From: Candidatus Eiseniibacteriota bacterium
Lineage (GTDB): Bacteria; Orphanbacterota; Orphanbacteria; Orphanbacterales; Orphanbacteraceae
Assembly (NCBI GenBank): GCA_024276995.1
Contig: JAJRWB010000050.1
Location: forward strand, 62,001 to 126,000
Length of the DNA: 64,000 nt
Reading direction: 5' to 3'
The position numbers and the translations under genes were made by a program. Positions 27,641-36,043 of the stretch are shown piece by piece; the first letter of the stretch is position 1; every line of letters begins with the position of its first letter. The notes under the pieces were generated by a model. The model was not told where the DNA came from. It made no database searches and saw only the letters and a list, made by a program, of their open reading frames with translations.

Positions 27641-28248
27641 GTGCCGGCGCTGGACATCCCGGCGTCATGCCGACTGCGCGGTCGCTCGGCGGCGCTTCGG
27701 AAGGGCCGCTCGCCGGCGGCGGCTTTCGCTCTCGGCCTGGCGTTTTTCATATGTTACACCGTCTACGGGGCGAAAGTGGGGAAGGGCGTCGAGTTCCGGC
27801 CGTTCCGCGGCTGGGGCTACCACCTCCTCTCATTCGGCCAGCGGCCGCGATCGTTGTCGTACGGATTGATCCACGCGCGGCCCCTTTTCTTCTACACCTT
27901 CTTCTACGATCCCAATGTGATCCGGGTCGTGTGGGGGTGCTTCTCACGTTTCTCATCATCCCGGTGACGCTCTATCCCTTCCTCGGCGGCAAGGTGTGGT
28001 GCCGTTACTGGTGTCCCCTGGCGAAGCTGATGGGTCTTTATTCGAGCTGGTTCGGCCGGTTCAACATCGCTTCGAACGAGAAACGTATCGCCTGCGGCGA
28101 GTGCAGCAGGAACTGCCAGGTGGGAATCGGCGTGATGGGCCACGCCCTCAGGCAACAAAGGATCGACAACACCAATTCATCGTGCATCGGGTGCGGCATC
28201 TGTGTCACCGTCTGTCCCATGGACGTGCTCCACTTCGGCGGGAAATGA
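27641..28248 (+). pseudogene. NapH-like 4Fe-4S membrane ferredoxin, frameshifted
   Basis: Two reading frames together make one protein. Frame A (GTG at 27641 to 27967) encodes the membrane part: FALGLAFFICYTVYG, then HLLSFGQRPRS and YDPNVIRVVWG. Frame B then continues VLLTFLIIPVTLYPFLGG, the WCRYWCPLAK motif and two cluster motifs, CGECSRNC and CIGCGICVTVCPMDV, ending at 28248. Frames meet at a G run (27933-27937): six Gs instead of five would restore one continuous reading frame. So a single G is missing, either by mutation or by assembly error. Relatives transfer electrons from quinol or ferredoxin to periplasmic partners. A related gene begins at 63733. Confidence 0.7.
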
Positions 28249-28397
28249 AAAGAAGAGCCGGCGGCCGAAACGCCCGCCGAACCGGAACCGTTGAAGACGA
28301 TAAGCGTCGGAATGTAACATCTTCCTTCCGGCGGCGACCCAATAGGGAGAATGAACCTTCCGCCCCGACCCGGCGACTTCCCTCGGAGGATCGATGG

Positions 28398-29189
28398 ATG
28401 ACGAACAAAACGCGGCCTGTCTGCATCTTTTCCCTTTTCGCGCTGGCGGCGCTTCTCCTTTTCCCGCCGGGGACATGTTCGGCGGACGAGAGACTGCATT
28501 CTCTTTTCGACGGGCTATTGAAAAAGTACGTGCGAGGCGGCGAGGTGAGTTACGCCGGCTTCAAGGAGGACGAGGCGACCTTCGACGCGTACCTCGATAT
28601 TCTGGCGCGCACCGATCCGGACACCCTCGATCGGAACGGGAAGTTCGCTTTCTGGATCAACGCCTACAACGCGTTCACGATTAAACTGATCCTGGGCCGC
28701 TATCCCGGTATCGAGAGCATCCGTGACATTCCCCGGGGCGACCGGTGGAGATGGAAGGGTTGGGTGGTGAACGGGAAGAAGCTGAGCCTCGATACGATCG
28801 AGCACAAGATTCTTCGTCCCATGGGCGATGCGAGAATCCACTTCGCCATCGTGTGCGCTTCGAAGTCGTGTCCCGACCTGGTGCCGGACGCGTACAGCGC
28901 CGACTCTCTCGACGCGCAGCTCGACGCCGCCGCGAGGCGCTTTCTCGCCGACGAAACGAAAGGTCTTCGCGTGGCCGACGAGAAGGGAAGGTTCGGAGGG
29001 GTGAACCATACCGCCTACATTTCGGAGATTTTTCACTGGTTCGAAGATGATTTCAAGAAAAGCGCCGGGTCGAGAATCGATTTCATCATCCCGAGGGCGC
29101 CGGAAGATGCGAAACGCTTTCTGAAAAAAAATCGTTACGACCTGAAAGTCAAGAAACTCGATTACGACTGGTCGCTCAACGGCAAGTGA
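28398..29189 (+). CDS. Exported DUF547 family protein
   Basis: 263 aa; ATG at 28398 with GGAGG 8 nt upstream. Signal peptide 1-28 (LLLFPPGTCSADE). DUF547 signature: FAFWINAYNAFTIKLIL near residue 75, then HFAIVCASKSCPDL around 145-160 with the family's conserved Cys pair, and YISEIFHWFEDDF toward the end. Function of the family is unknown, though the fold is related to cysteine-protease-like proteins and members are often found near glutaredoxin or oxidoreductase genes. Located 149 nt after the broken ferredoxin and before egtD; I see no clear regulatory element in that 149-nt gap. Confidence 0.85.
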   Translation: MTNKTRPVCIFSLFALAALLLFPPGTCSADERLHSLFDGLLKKYVRGGEVSYAGFKEDEATFDAYLDILARTDPDTLDRNGKFAFWINAYNAFTIKLILGRYPGIESIRDIPRGDRWRWKGWVVNGKKLSLDTIEHKILRPMGDARIHFAIVCASKSCPDLVPDAYSADSLDAQLDAAARRFLADETKGLRVADEKGRFGGVNHTAYISEIFHWFEDDFKKSAGSRIDFIIPRAPEDAKRFLKKNRYDLKVKKLDYDWSLNGK

Positions 29190-29291
29190 CTTGCGTCATC
29201 GCGACCGGCGTGGTAAGCTGCCCGCGGCTCGCGATTCGCGGCGACGGCCGCCGACGCGAAGCGTCTTGGCCCCTTCTTAGATAACGGACAG

Positions 29292-29305
29292 ATATATCGA
29301 TATAT
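29292..29305. promoter_or_regulatory. 14-bp perfect palindrome upstream of egtD
   Basis: ATATATCGATATAT is self-complementary and AT-only except its CG centre, in an otherwise GC-rich chromosome, ending 25 nt before the egtD ATG. It may combine a promoter -10 region with an operator. No function shown. Confidence 0.35.
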
Positions 29306-29330
29306 ACCTGAAAAACCGGGGAGAGTGACC

Positions 29331-30329
29331 ATGGAAACCACCACGGTGGAAAACCGTTTCACATTGATCGTCCAGGGGCCGGATGGGGGACCCGGGGAAT
29401 TCGCCGACGCCGTGGCAAAAGGGCTTTCCGGGGAACGGAAATCGATTCCCTGCCGTTATCTCTACGACCACCGAGGATCGCTTCTTTTCGAGGATATCTG
29501 CGCTCTCGATGAGTACTACCCGACACGCGCCGAAAGGGAGATTCTCGAAACGAGAGCCGACGAGATCGCATCCCTCCTTCCGGAAAACGCCGAAATCGTC
29601 GAGCTGGGAAGCGGGAACGCGAGAAAGACAACGCTCCTGATCGAATCGTTTCTTAGGAAGAACGGCCGCCTCAGCTATAACCCTATCGACATTTCGCGGA
29701 AGATGATCGAAGGGAGTTCGATCAGTCTGCTGAAGCGTTATCCCGACCTGGAGATCCAGGCGATCGCGGGAGATTACGGCGACGGGCTCGAGTTGATGCG
29801 GACATCGGGAGAGGGCGTGAAACTGATCCTATGGCTCGGCTCTTCGGTGGGGAATCTCGATCGGGAGGAGGCGGCCGAGTTCCTTTCCGACGTGAGAGGC
29901 CACATGGGCGCGAACGACCGGCTTCTCATCGGCATCGACCTTCGAAAGTCGAAGAAAGTGCTCGAAAAAGCTTACGATGATCGCACCGGGATCACGGCGA
30001 AGTTCAACATGAATCTCCTCCGTCGGATGAACGACGAACTGGGCGCTTCCTTCGACATCAGGAAATTCGCCCACCGGGCGACATACCACGAGGAGGAGGG
30101 TCGGGTTGACATGGAACTCGTCTCCGTCGAGGCCCATACGGTGCGCATCGAATCGATCGATCTCGACGTGGCGTTCCGCGAAGGGGAGACGATTCACACC
30201 GAATCGTGCTATAAATACTCCCCCGAAGAGATCGACGCTCTGTTCGCGGCATCGGGTCTGGAAAACGTAAGGCGTTGGCTCGATTCGCAGCACCGGTTCA
30301 GTCTCTCCCTCGCCGCCCCGCTTCCATGA
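29331..30329 (+). CDS. egtD: L-histidine N-alpha-methyltransferase
   Basis: SAM-dependent enzyme that trimethylates histidine to hercynine, the first step of ergothioneine (or selenoneine) synthesis. 332 aa, the usual size. Motifs: RYLYDHRGSLLFEDI (about 42-56), EYYPTRAEREIL (about 61-72), SAM-binding VELGSGNARKT (about 90-100), substrate-loop WLGSSVGNLD with the Asn that contacts the histidine amine, and late HTESCYKYS around the substrate carboxylate site. In the mycobacterial enzyme the last pair is Glu-x-Ser; here it reads Glu-Ser-Cys, so the Ser is shifted or replaced. ATG at 29331 chosen for GGAGAG spacing (GTG at 29325 possible). No egtB or egtE gene is adjacent, so the sulfur-insertion step must be encoded elsewhere or absent. 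Confidence 0.9.
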   Translation: METTTVENRFTLIVQGPDGGPGEFADAVAKGLSGERKSIPCRYLYDHRGSLLFEDICALDEYYPTRAEREILETRADEIASLLPENAEIVELGSGNARKTTLLIESFLRKNGRLSYNPIDISRKMIEGSSISLLKRYPDLEIQAIAGDYGDGLELMRTSGEGVKLILWLGSSVGNLDREEAAEFLSDVRGHMGANDRLLIGIDLRKSKKVLEKAYDDRTGITAKFNMNLLRRMNDELGASFDIRKFAHRATYHEEEGRVDMELVSVEAHTVRIESIDLDVAFREGETIHTESCYKYSPEEIDALFAASGLENVRRWLDSQHRFSLSLAAPLP

Positions 30330-30359
30330 GGTCCGGCTGAGGAGCGCGTCGCCGGCGCG

Positions 30360-31712
30360 TCAGGCCGTGGACAGGGCGTCCGCCGTCTCCGGTGCTTCGG
30401 ACGACGAATGCTCGTTGTCGCCGCCTTCCCCGTCATCGCCGTCCGGATTCTCCAGCGGAAGTCGTATGTGGAACGTCGTCCCCTTCCCGACTTCCGAATC
30501 GAAGGTCAACTCCCCCGAGAGCTTGTCCACCACCACCGACCGGGCGATGGCGAGTCCCTGCCCCGTTCCCTTCCCCACTTTTTTCGTTGTGAAGAACGGA
30601 TCGAGAATGCGATCGCGTATCTCCTCGGGAATGCCTGCGCCCGTATCGGAAATGCTCACCACGGCGTACCCTTCCTCGAGCTTCGTCGATACGACGATCT
30701 TTCCCTTCTCCACCGGCGATTCACCCAGCTTCTCCCCGATGGCGTGGGCGGCGTTGACGACGAGGTTCAGCACCACTTGGTTGAACTCTCCGGGAAGACA
30801 CGGCACGAGGGGAAGATCGGGATCGAGATCGAGCTCCAGGTCGGACACATACTTCCATTCGTTTCGCGCCACCGTGACGGTGCTTCCGATCGCTTCATTC
30901 AGGTTGAACGGCGTGATCTCCTTCGTGCTCGGATGGGAGAATTCCTTCATGGCGAGAACGATTTCCGAAACCCTGTCGGTCCCTTCGATCGACTGCTTCA
31001 GTGCCTTCGGAATCTCCTCGCTCAGGTATTCGATGTCGGCGTTCTCCATCTCCTCACGACAGGTGGCGAGCATTTCATCGGTGACGGGTCCCTCTTTCGC
31101 CTTGTCGAGCATTTCGCGGAACACCTTTACACATTCGAGAATGTCGGCGAAGGAGGTGTTCAGGAAACGGAGGTTGTCTCCCACGTACTGCGTGGGCGTG
31201 TTGATCTCGTGGGCCACTCCGGCGGCGAGTTGGCCGATCGACTCCAGCTTCTGCGCCTGGAGGAGCTGCGCCTGGAGGATGCTCTGCTCGGTAACGTCGG
31301 TGGCGAGAAAGAGAAACTCCGACTGGACGCCCACTTCCTCATTTCCGCCGCGGATCGGGCTGATCCGGATGTCGAGGAAACCATCCGACCCGTCGGGTCT
31401 CTTGTAGCTCACGTTGTTCGCGCTCAGTCCCGAATCGCCGCCTCCGTTTTCGGGGAGCGATTCGAGCACTCTCGACCAATCCCACTGGACGCCGCATTCG
31501 AGGAAGGGGCGGCCGATCACGTCATTCGCCGGAATACCGAAGAGCTTCTCCGCCGCCGGGTTCCACTGACCGACCGTCTGGTCTTTGCCCACGCCGATCA
31601 GCGCGGACGATATGGAAGCGAGGAGTCTTTTCGTCCACTCGTGCGCCTGGCTAAGTCGATCATTCGCGTCTTTCGCGTCGACCGTGCCGCTCCAGTCATT
31701 TTCCACGGTCAT
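30360..31712 (-). CDS. PAS-domain sensor histidine kinase
   Basis: 450 aa, no transmembrane segment, so a cytoplasmic sensor. PAS domain about 28-140 (WNPAAEKLFGIPANDVIGRPF; ends FLATDVTE). Dimerisation/phosphoacceptor region with His168 in GVAHEINTPTQYV, the HisKA variant common in GHKL kinases that carry a long helical insert (about 190-240). Catalytic domain: N box LNLVVNAAHAIGEKL, G1 DTGAGIPEEIRD, F box DPFFTTKKVGKGTGQGLAIA. Acidic C-terminal tail rich in Asp/Glu/Ser. It is transcribed away from the neighbouring kinase at 31911; no response regulator is adjacent, so it is an orphan. Confidence 0.9.
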   Translation of the reverse strand: MTVENDWSGTVDAKDANDRLSQAHEWTKRLLASISSALIGVGKDQTVGQWNPAAEKLFGIPANDVIGRPFLECGVQWDWSRVLESLPENGGGDSGLSANNVSYKRPDGSDGFLDIRISPIRGGNEEVGVQSEFLFLATDVTEQSILQAQLLQAQKLESIGQLAAGVAHEINTPTQYVGDNLRFLNTSFADILECVKVFREMLDKAKEGPVTDEMLATCREEMENADIEYLSEEIPKALKQSIEGTDRVSEIVLAMKEFSHPSTKEITPFNLNEAIGSTVTVARNEWKYVSDLELDLDPDLPLVPCLPGEFNQVVLNLVVNAAHAIGEKLGESPVEKGKIVVSTKLEEGYAVVSISDTGAGIPEEIRDRILDPFFTTKKVGKGTGQGLAIARSVVVDKLSGELTFDSEVGKGTTFHIRLPLENPDGDDGEGGDNEHSSSEAPETADALSTA

Positions 31713-31910
31713 AACCCTCCGAATCCGCGTGATTCACGGCGCGCATCGTGCCGCGCCGCGGGAGATGATCTTCCCGCACCGTTGTTTCGGCCGGCCCGGC
31801 TTTTTCCTTTAGTGCCGGCATCGCCGCATTCAAGTCGACCTCCCTTCCGGGCGATTCTTCGTTAGGACGGTTCGCGCCGCGGCGGCGCGCCCTGGTCCCC
31901 GGAAGGAGCC

Positions 31911-33095
31911 GTGTCCGTGGCCGGAAAGACGAAGTCGCCCCCCGGTGAAGACGCTCTCAGCGCGGCGCACCGGGCCGCGATCAGCGAAAACATGGGGGCG
32001 CTTCTCGTCGACGCCGTGCTCCGGGAAAACGACCGCCGCGGCCATAGCGTGCCATGGCTCCGCCGGAGTGGTCGGCGCTTCCGGTTCCGGCGCCCGGGAA
32101 GGGAAGGCGTTTCGCCGGGCCGCCTGCCGGCGGGACTCATCTGGATGATCCCCGCGCTCGGCGGACTCCTCCTACAGCCCGAAGCGGGCACATGGGTCGC
32201 CGCCGCATCGATCGTCGCCCTCGGTGCCGCGTACCTTCTTCTCCACACAAGAGAAAGAAAGGGACGCTCCCTCCTCAACGCCGAGATCGCCGACCGGGTG
32301 GCCGCGGAAAAGAAGCTGATCCACAGCGTGGGGGAACTCGCCCGCTCGAACCGGGAACTCGACGACTTCGCCTACATCGCGAGCCACGATCTGAAGGAAC
32401 CTCTCCGGGGAATCAGCAGCTACTCCCGCTTTCTCCTCGAGGACTACGCCGGCGTGCTCGACGATGAAGGTGTGGAAATGCTCCGAGCCCTCCCCGATCT
32501 CACCGGCCGCATGGAGAAACTGATCGAAGAGCTGCTCCATTATTCACGGGTGGGAAGAGTGGAACTGGCGCGGGAAGAGACCGACCTGAACGCCGTGCTC
32601 GACGAGATCCTCCTCTCCCTCGCCATCGGGCTGGACGAGAAGAAGGTGGAACTCCGCAAAGCATCGCCGCTGCCGGTGATCGTGTGCGACAGAGTGCGCA
32701 TCGGCGAGGTCTTCCGGAACCTGATCACCAATGCGATGAAATACAACGATTCCGATTCGAAGTGGATCGAAATCGGAACGGCCGCGGTCGATCCGGGCGG
32801 GCGCGGCGCGACGATCTATGTGAAGGACAACGGCATCGGCATTCCTCCCGAGCGCAGGGACGACGTGTTCACCATTTTCAGAAGGCTTCACGGTAGGAAT
32901 GAGTACGGTGGAGGCACCGGCGCCGGCATGAGCATCGCGAGGAGAATCGTGGAGCGCCATCACGGAAAAATCTGGTTCGACTCGACCGAAGGGGAGGGAA
33001 CGACCTTCTACTTCTCCATCGGCCCCGGCGTCGATCCCTCTTCTCCGCCGGCGCCGTCGTCCGCGCAGTCTCGCACGAGGTCGATGGCCCGCTGA
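31911..33095 (+). CDS. Membrane-anchored sensor histidine kinase, phytochrome-like HisKA group
   Basis: 394 aa. Two hydrophobic segments (about 74-90 and 94-112) form a short membrane hairpin, then a linker helix and HisKA with His159 in DDFAYIASHDLKEPLRGI, the pattern of phytochrome-type and chemotaxis-like kinases. Catalytic domain has VFRNLITNAMKYN, DNGIGIPPE and GTGAGMSIARRIVERH. The sensing module seems minimal, so it may sense the membrane or a partner protein. GTG start with GAAGGAGC upstream. Its last 88 nt overlap the 3' end of trmB on the other strand, which would allow mutual antisense interference. Confidence 0.85.
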   Translation: MSVAGKTKSPPGEDALSAAHRAAISENMGALLVDAVLRENDRRGHSVPWLRRSGRRFRFRRPGREGVSPGRLPAGLIWMIPALGGLLLQPEAGTWVAAASIVALGAAYLLLHTRERKGRSLLNAEIADRVAAEKKLIHSVGELARSNRELDDFAYIASHDLKEPLRGISSYSRFLLEDYAGVLDDEGVEMLRALPDLTGRMEKLIEELLHYSRVGRVELAREETDLNAVLDEILLSLAIGLDEKKVELRKASPLPVIVCDRVRIGEVFRNLITNAMKYNDSDSKWIEIGTAAVDPGGRGATIYVKDNGIGIPPERRDDVFTIFRRLHGRNEYGGGTGAGMSIARRIVERHHGKIWFDSTEGEGTTFYFSIGPGVDPSSPPAPSSAQSRTRSMAR

Positions 33096-33970
33096 ACACC
33101 CACCGTCGGAATGTAGATCCCCCCCGGTTCGGGCCGAATGAACCAGTCTTTTTCGGTGCGAACGATTTCGACCCACACCGTCTGGCGAAGGTCTTGCTCG
33201 GCGATAAAGGCCTTCGCCATCCCCTTGCGCCGCAGCGGATCGTAGAGAAATTCCTTGAACACCACCACCACCTCCCCCCTGCAGCCGGCGGGTTCGAACG
33301 ACTCGGGGACGAAGCGGTCCACGTGATATGTCTTCAACGATACGTCCTCCTTCAACGGAACGTCGGTGTGCGTCTCCTTGACCAGGCGGATGTCGAAGAA
33401 ATCGCTCTGCCCCCTGGCGCGCCACTTCCGCTCGTACTTCGTGTCGAAAGCCGCCGCCGCGCTCTTCCAGCTCATCGCGAAACCGGTGCCGCCCGCCCGG
33501 TCGGCGATCCACCGGAGATACGGCTCATGATCGGTAACGATTCTCGCCTCGGCGCCGTCGATGAGCCGACTGTTCATGAGTCGCAGGAACGGCCGGCCGA
33601 AGAGCCTATGTTTTTCGTGGCGGTCCTTCGGCCAGGGACAGGGAAAAAGGGAATAGATCGCGCCGGTCGACCGCGGCTCGAAAAGCCGCTCGAGCACCAC
33701 TTTCGCGTCGCCGAGAAGAACGAGCACGTTCGTCGCCCCGCAATGGTCGATCCGCCTGAGGAGGCGTTTCACCGATTCCCAGTGCAGTTCGATGCCGATG
33801 AAGTTCCGCTCGGGATGTTCGAGAGCCTCGCGGACGAGAAACTCGCCGTTCCCGAACCCGATTTCCACCGAAACGGGGGCGATCCTCCCGAAGCGCGCGC
33901 TCCAGTCAACGGGGCGTTTCTCCTGCCGCCACAAAACGAGCGGTTTCAGCGTGCGGTAGCTCTCCTTCAT
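33008..33970 (-). CDS. trmB: tRNA (guanine-N7-)-methyltransferase
   Basis: Methylates G46 in the tRNA variable loop using SAM. 320 aa, longer than the usual 210-260 because of a C-terminal extension of about 100 residues (HTDVPLKEDVSLKTYHVDRF onward), seen in some other long TrmB proteins. SAM motif VEIGFGNGEFLV (about 35-46), FIGIELHWESVKRLL, and LFPCPWPKDRHEKHR. The last motif is FPDPWPK in most TrmB proteins; the conserved Asp is Cys here. VTDHEPYLRWI follows at the normal place. The 3' end overlaps the convergent kinase gene by 88 nt. Confidence 0.88.
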   Translation of the reverse strand: MKESYRTLKPLVLWRQEKRPVDWSARFGRIAPVSVEIGFGNGEFLVREALEHPERNFIGIELHWESVKRLLRRIDHCGATNVLVLLGDAKVVLERLFEPRSTGAIYSLFPCPWPKDRHEKHRLFGRPFLRLMNSRLIDGAEARIVTDHEPYLRWIADRAGGTGFAMSWKSAAAAFDTKYERKWRARGQSDFFDIRLVKETHTDVPLKEDVSLKTYHVDRFVPESFEPAGCRGEVVVVFKEFLYDPLRRKGMAKAFIAEQDLRQTVWVEIVRTEKDWFIRPEPGGIYIPTVGVQRAIDLVRDCADDGAGGEEGSTPGPMEK

Positions 33971-34146
33971 GGCGCCATTCTACCAGATTCGGGCCTTCCT
34001 CTCCCGGGGCGTCTCCCACGCCGGGCCTGCAGGGAAACCCGGTCGATGACGATGCTTCGAGCAGCACCGGTCGCTCCGGCCGGGCGGCCGCGCTGACCGC
34101 CGTGATGGAGATCGGCGGGCGAACGGGGTATGTTCCGGGAATAGTG

Positions 34147-34956
34147 ATGAACCACTCGCGCGGGAACGCCATGATATCGATCGACGGACTCCTCCACGGG
34201 AAGAACGCGCTCGTCACCGGGGCGGGAAGGAATATCGGCGCCGCCGTCGCGCGGGAGTTGGTTTCCCACGGCGCGACACTCTTCTTCACCGAGATCGACG
34301 AGACGCTCGTCGCCGAAACGAAGCGGTCTCTTCACGCCGCCGGTGTCGATGGGCGCGGTTTCGTCTCGGATATCACCAATCCGAAGGCGAACGACCTGCT
34401 CTGTTCCACGTTGAGAAACGAACGGATCGTGATCGACCTGCTCGTGAACAACGTGGGCGTCGACGGCGTGGAACAAGGGGGCGGACTCGACGGTCTCCGG
34501 CCCGAGGTGATCCGCTCACTGTTCGACACGAACCTGTTCGGTCCGCTCGACCTGACCCGACGAATCGCCGAGACAATGGTGGAGAAATCGACGGAAGGTT
34601 CCATTCTATTCCTGTCGTCGATCCATCAATGGACGGTGCGTACCCTGCCCGCATACAGCGCATCGAAGGCGGCGACGGGCATGATCATCCGGGAACTCGC
34701 CGTGGAACTCGCCCCGCACCGGATCCGGGTGAACGGGATCGCCCCCGGATACGTCGCACTTGATCGCCGGAAACGGCCGGTCCGGCACAGGTACACCCTT
34801 CTCCACGGTACCGCCGTCGACCCCGCCCATATCGGGAGGGCCGCCGTCTACCTCTCCTCCGATTACTTCTCGAAACACACCACCGGAACGGTGCTCACCA
34901 TCGACGGCGGCCTTTCGCTGAACAACCATCTCACCGGCGCCGCCGGGGGAAAGTGA
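34147..34956 (+). CDS. Short-chain dehydrogenase/reductase
   Basis: 269 aa classical SDR. Cofactor motif T-G-A-G-R-N-I-G near residue 25, NNVG in place of NNAG, and active site S-S-I-H with Y-S-A-S-K. C-terminal GTVLTIDGGLSLNN typical. Two in-frame ATGs (34147 and 34171) are both possible; the upstream GTG/ATG at 34102 is less likely. It is the first gene of the glycan cluster running to 43821 and its stop overlaps the next glycosyltransferase start by 1 nt. Likely modifies a sugar or lipid precursor, by context only. Confidence 0.85.
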   Translation: MNHSRGNAMISIDGLLHGKNALVTGAGRNIGAAVARELVSHGATLFFTEIDETLVAETKRSLHAAGVDGRGFVSDITNPKANDLLCSTLRNERIVIDLLVNNVGVDGVEQGGGLDGLRPEVIRSLFDTNLFGPLDLTRRIAETMVEKSTEGSILFLSSIHQWTVRTLPAYSASKAATGMIIRELAVELAPHRIRVNGIAPGYVALDRRKRPVRHRYTLLHGTAVDPAHIGRAAVYLSSDYFSKHTTGTVLTIDGGLSLNNHLTGAAGGK

Positions 34957-36041
34957 TGGATTCCGGGGACGGGGCGCGACGTCTGCCGGTCACGCTCTGC
35001 ATGATCAACCACAATGGAGAAGCGATCCTGGAACAGTCGGTGGGCGCGGCCGTGGCGCGCTCGCATCTGTTCAGCCGAATCATCATCGTGGACAACCGCT
35101 CGAGCGACGGCAGCATCGCCCTCGTGAAGAGGCTCTTCCCGTCGGTCCGGATCGTTTCGATGGACAAGAACCGGGGCGCCGCGGCGGCACGGAACAGGGC
35201 GTGGCGGGAAGCGGGGGGCGGCGGTACGATTCTCTTTATCGATAACGACGTTATTCTCGAGGACGGGTGCGTGGAACGCCTATCGGCCGCCCTCGACGAT
35301 CACCCGGCCGCCGTGGCGGCGATGCCCGCGGTGCTATACGCCGCGGACCGGGAGCGGGTACAGTATGATGGGGCGGATTCCCATTATATCGGCGTCGTCT
35401 CTCTCCGTCATGCGGGGAGAGCGGCGGCGGAACTCGACGGCGCGGTCACGCCGATCGGTTCGCTCATCACGGCGTGTTTTCTCTTCGACGGCGACCGGTG
35501 GGGGAAAGACGAACCGTTCGATGACGCGTTCTTCATCTACCTGGAAGATCACGACCTGGGTCTGCGTATCCGTATGAGGGGAGGAACGATCCTCTCGGTG
35601 CCGGCGGCGCGCTGCCTCCACGGCGAAGGAGCGGTGGATCTATCGCTTCGCTCCACAGGGCGACAAACCCCTTTGCGAATAAAAGAGCTGGTCCGGAACC
35701 GGTGGCAAATCATCTGGAAGAACTACTCGGCGAAGACGATCGTTCTCCTCCTCCCGATGTTCGCGATCTATGAAATCGCCCAGATCGGAGGGGTGATCGC
35801 CGGGGGATGGATCGGGCCGTATTCCCGCGCGGCGACGTGGTTCATCCGGAATTTGCGCTCCATCGCACGCCGGCGGCGGGAAGCGCAGCGAAGACGCGTC
35901 GTGCCGGACGGCGAGCTTCTCACCGGTGGACCGCTCCCATTCGCCGGGGAATGGAAACCGGGCGGGCCCGAGCGGGTCGCGCGATCACTTCTCGATTCGT
36001 TCAGCCGCCTGTACTGGCGGATTATCCATCGGGCGGTGTAG
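34956..36041 (+). CDS. Glycosyltransferase family 2
   Basis: 361 aa inverting GT-A enzyme, rhamnosyltransferase-like. LCMINHNGEAILEQSV at the N-terminus, IIIVDNRSSDGS, NRGAAAARNRAW and metal-binding FIDNDVIL (DxD-like); later YLEDHDLGLRIRMRGG contains the ED acceptor-side motif. A C-terminal amphipathic or membrane segment (about 245-275) suggests membrane association. ATG at 34956 overlaps the SDR stop (TGATG); a GTG at 34953 is also in frame. Second gene of the surface glycan cluster. Confidence 0.88.
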   Translation: MDSGDGARRLPVTLCMINHNGEAILEQSVGAAVARSHLFSRIIIVDNRSSDGSIALVKRLFPSVRIVSMDKNRGAAAARNRAWREAGGGGTILFIDNDVILEDGCVERLSAALDDHPAAVAAMPAVLYAADRERVQYDGADSHYIGVVSLRHAGRAAAELDGAVTPIGSLITACFLFDGDRWGKDEPFDDAFFIYLEDHDLGLRIRMRGGTILSVPAARCLHGEGAVDLSLRSTGRQTPLRIKELVRNRWQIIWKNYSAKTIVLLLPMFAIYEIAQIGGVIAGGWIGPYSRAATWFIRNLRSIARRRREAQRRRVVPDGELLTGGPLPFAGEWKPGGPERVARSLLDSFSRLYWRIIHRAV

Positions 36042-36043
36042 CC

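Noticed and set aside
27930-27940. Programmed frameshifting in the NapH-like gene
   Set aside because: No slippery heptamer followed by a pseudoknot or Shine-Dalgarno stimulator is evident; a simple missing G explains it.
30408-31865. A 485-aa plus-strand frame
   Set aside because: Antisense shadow of the PAS histidine kinase at 30360-31712, which has all kinase boxes.
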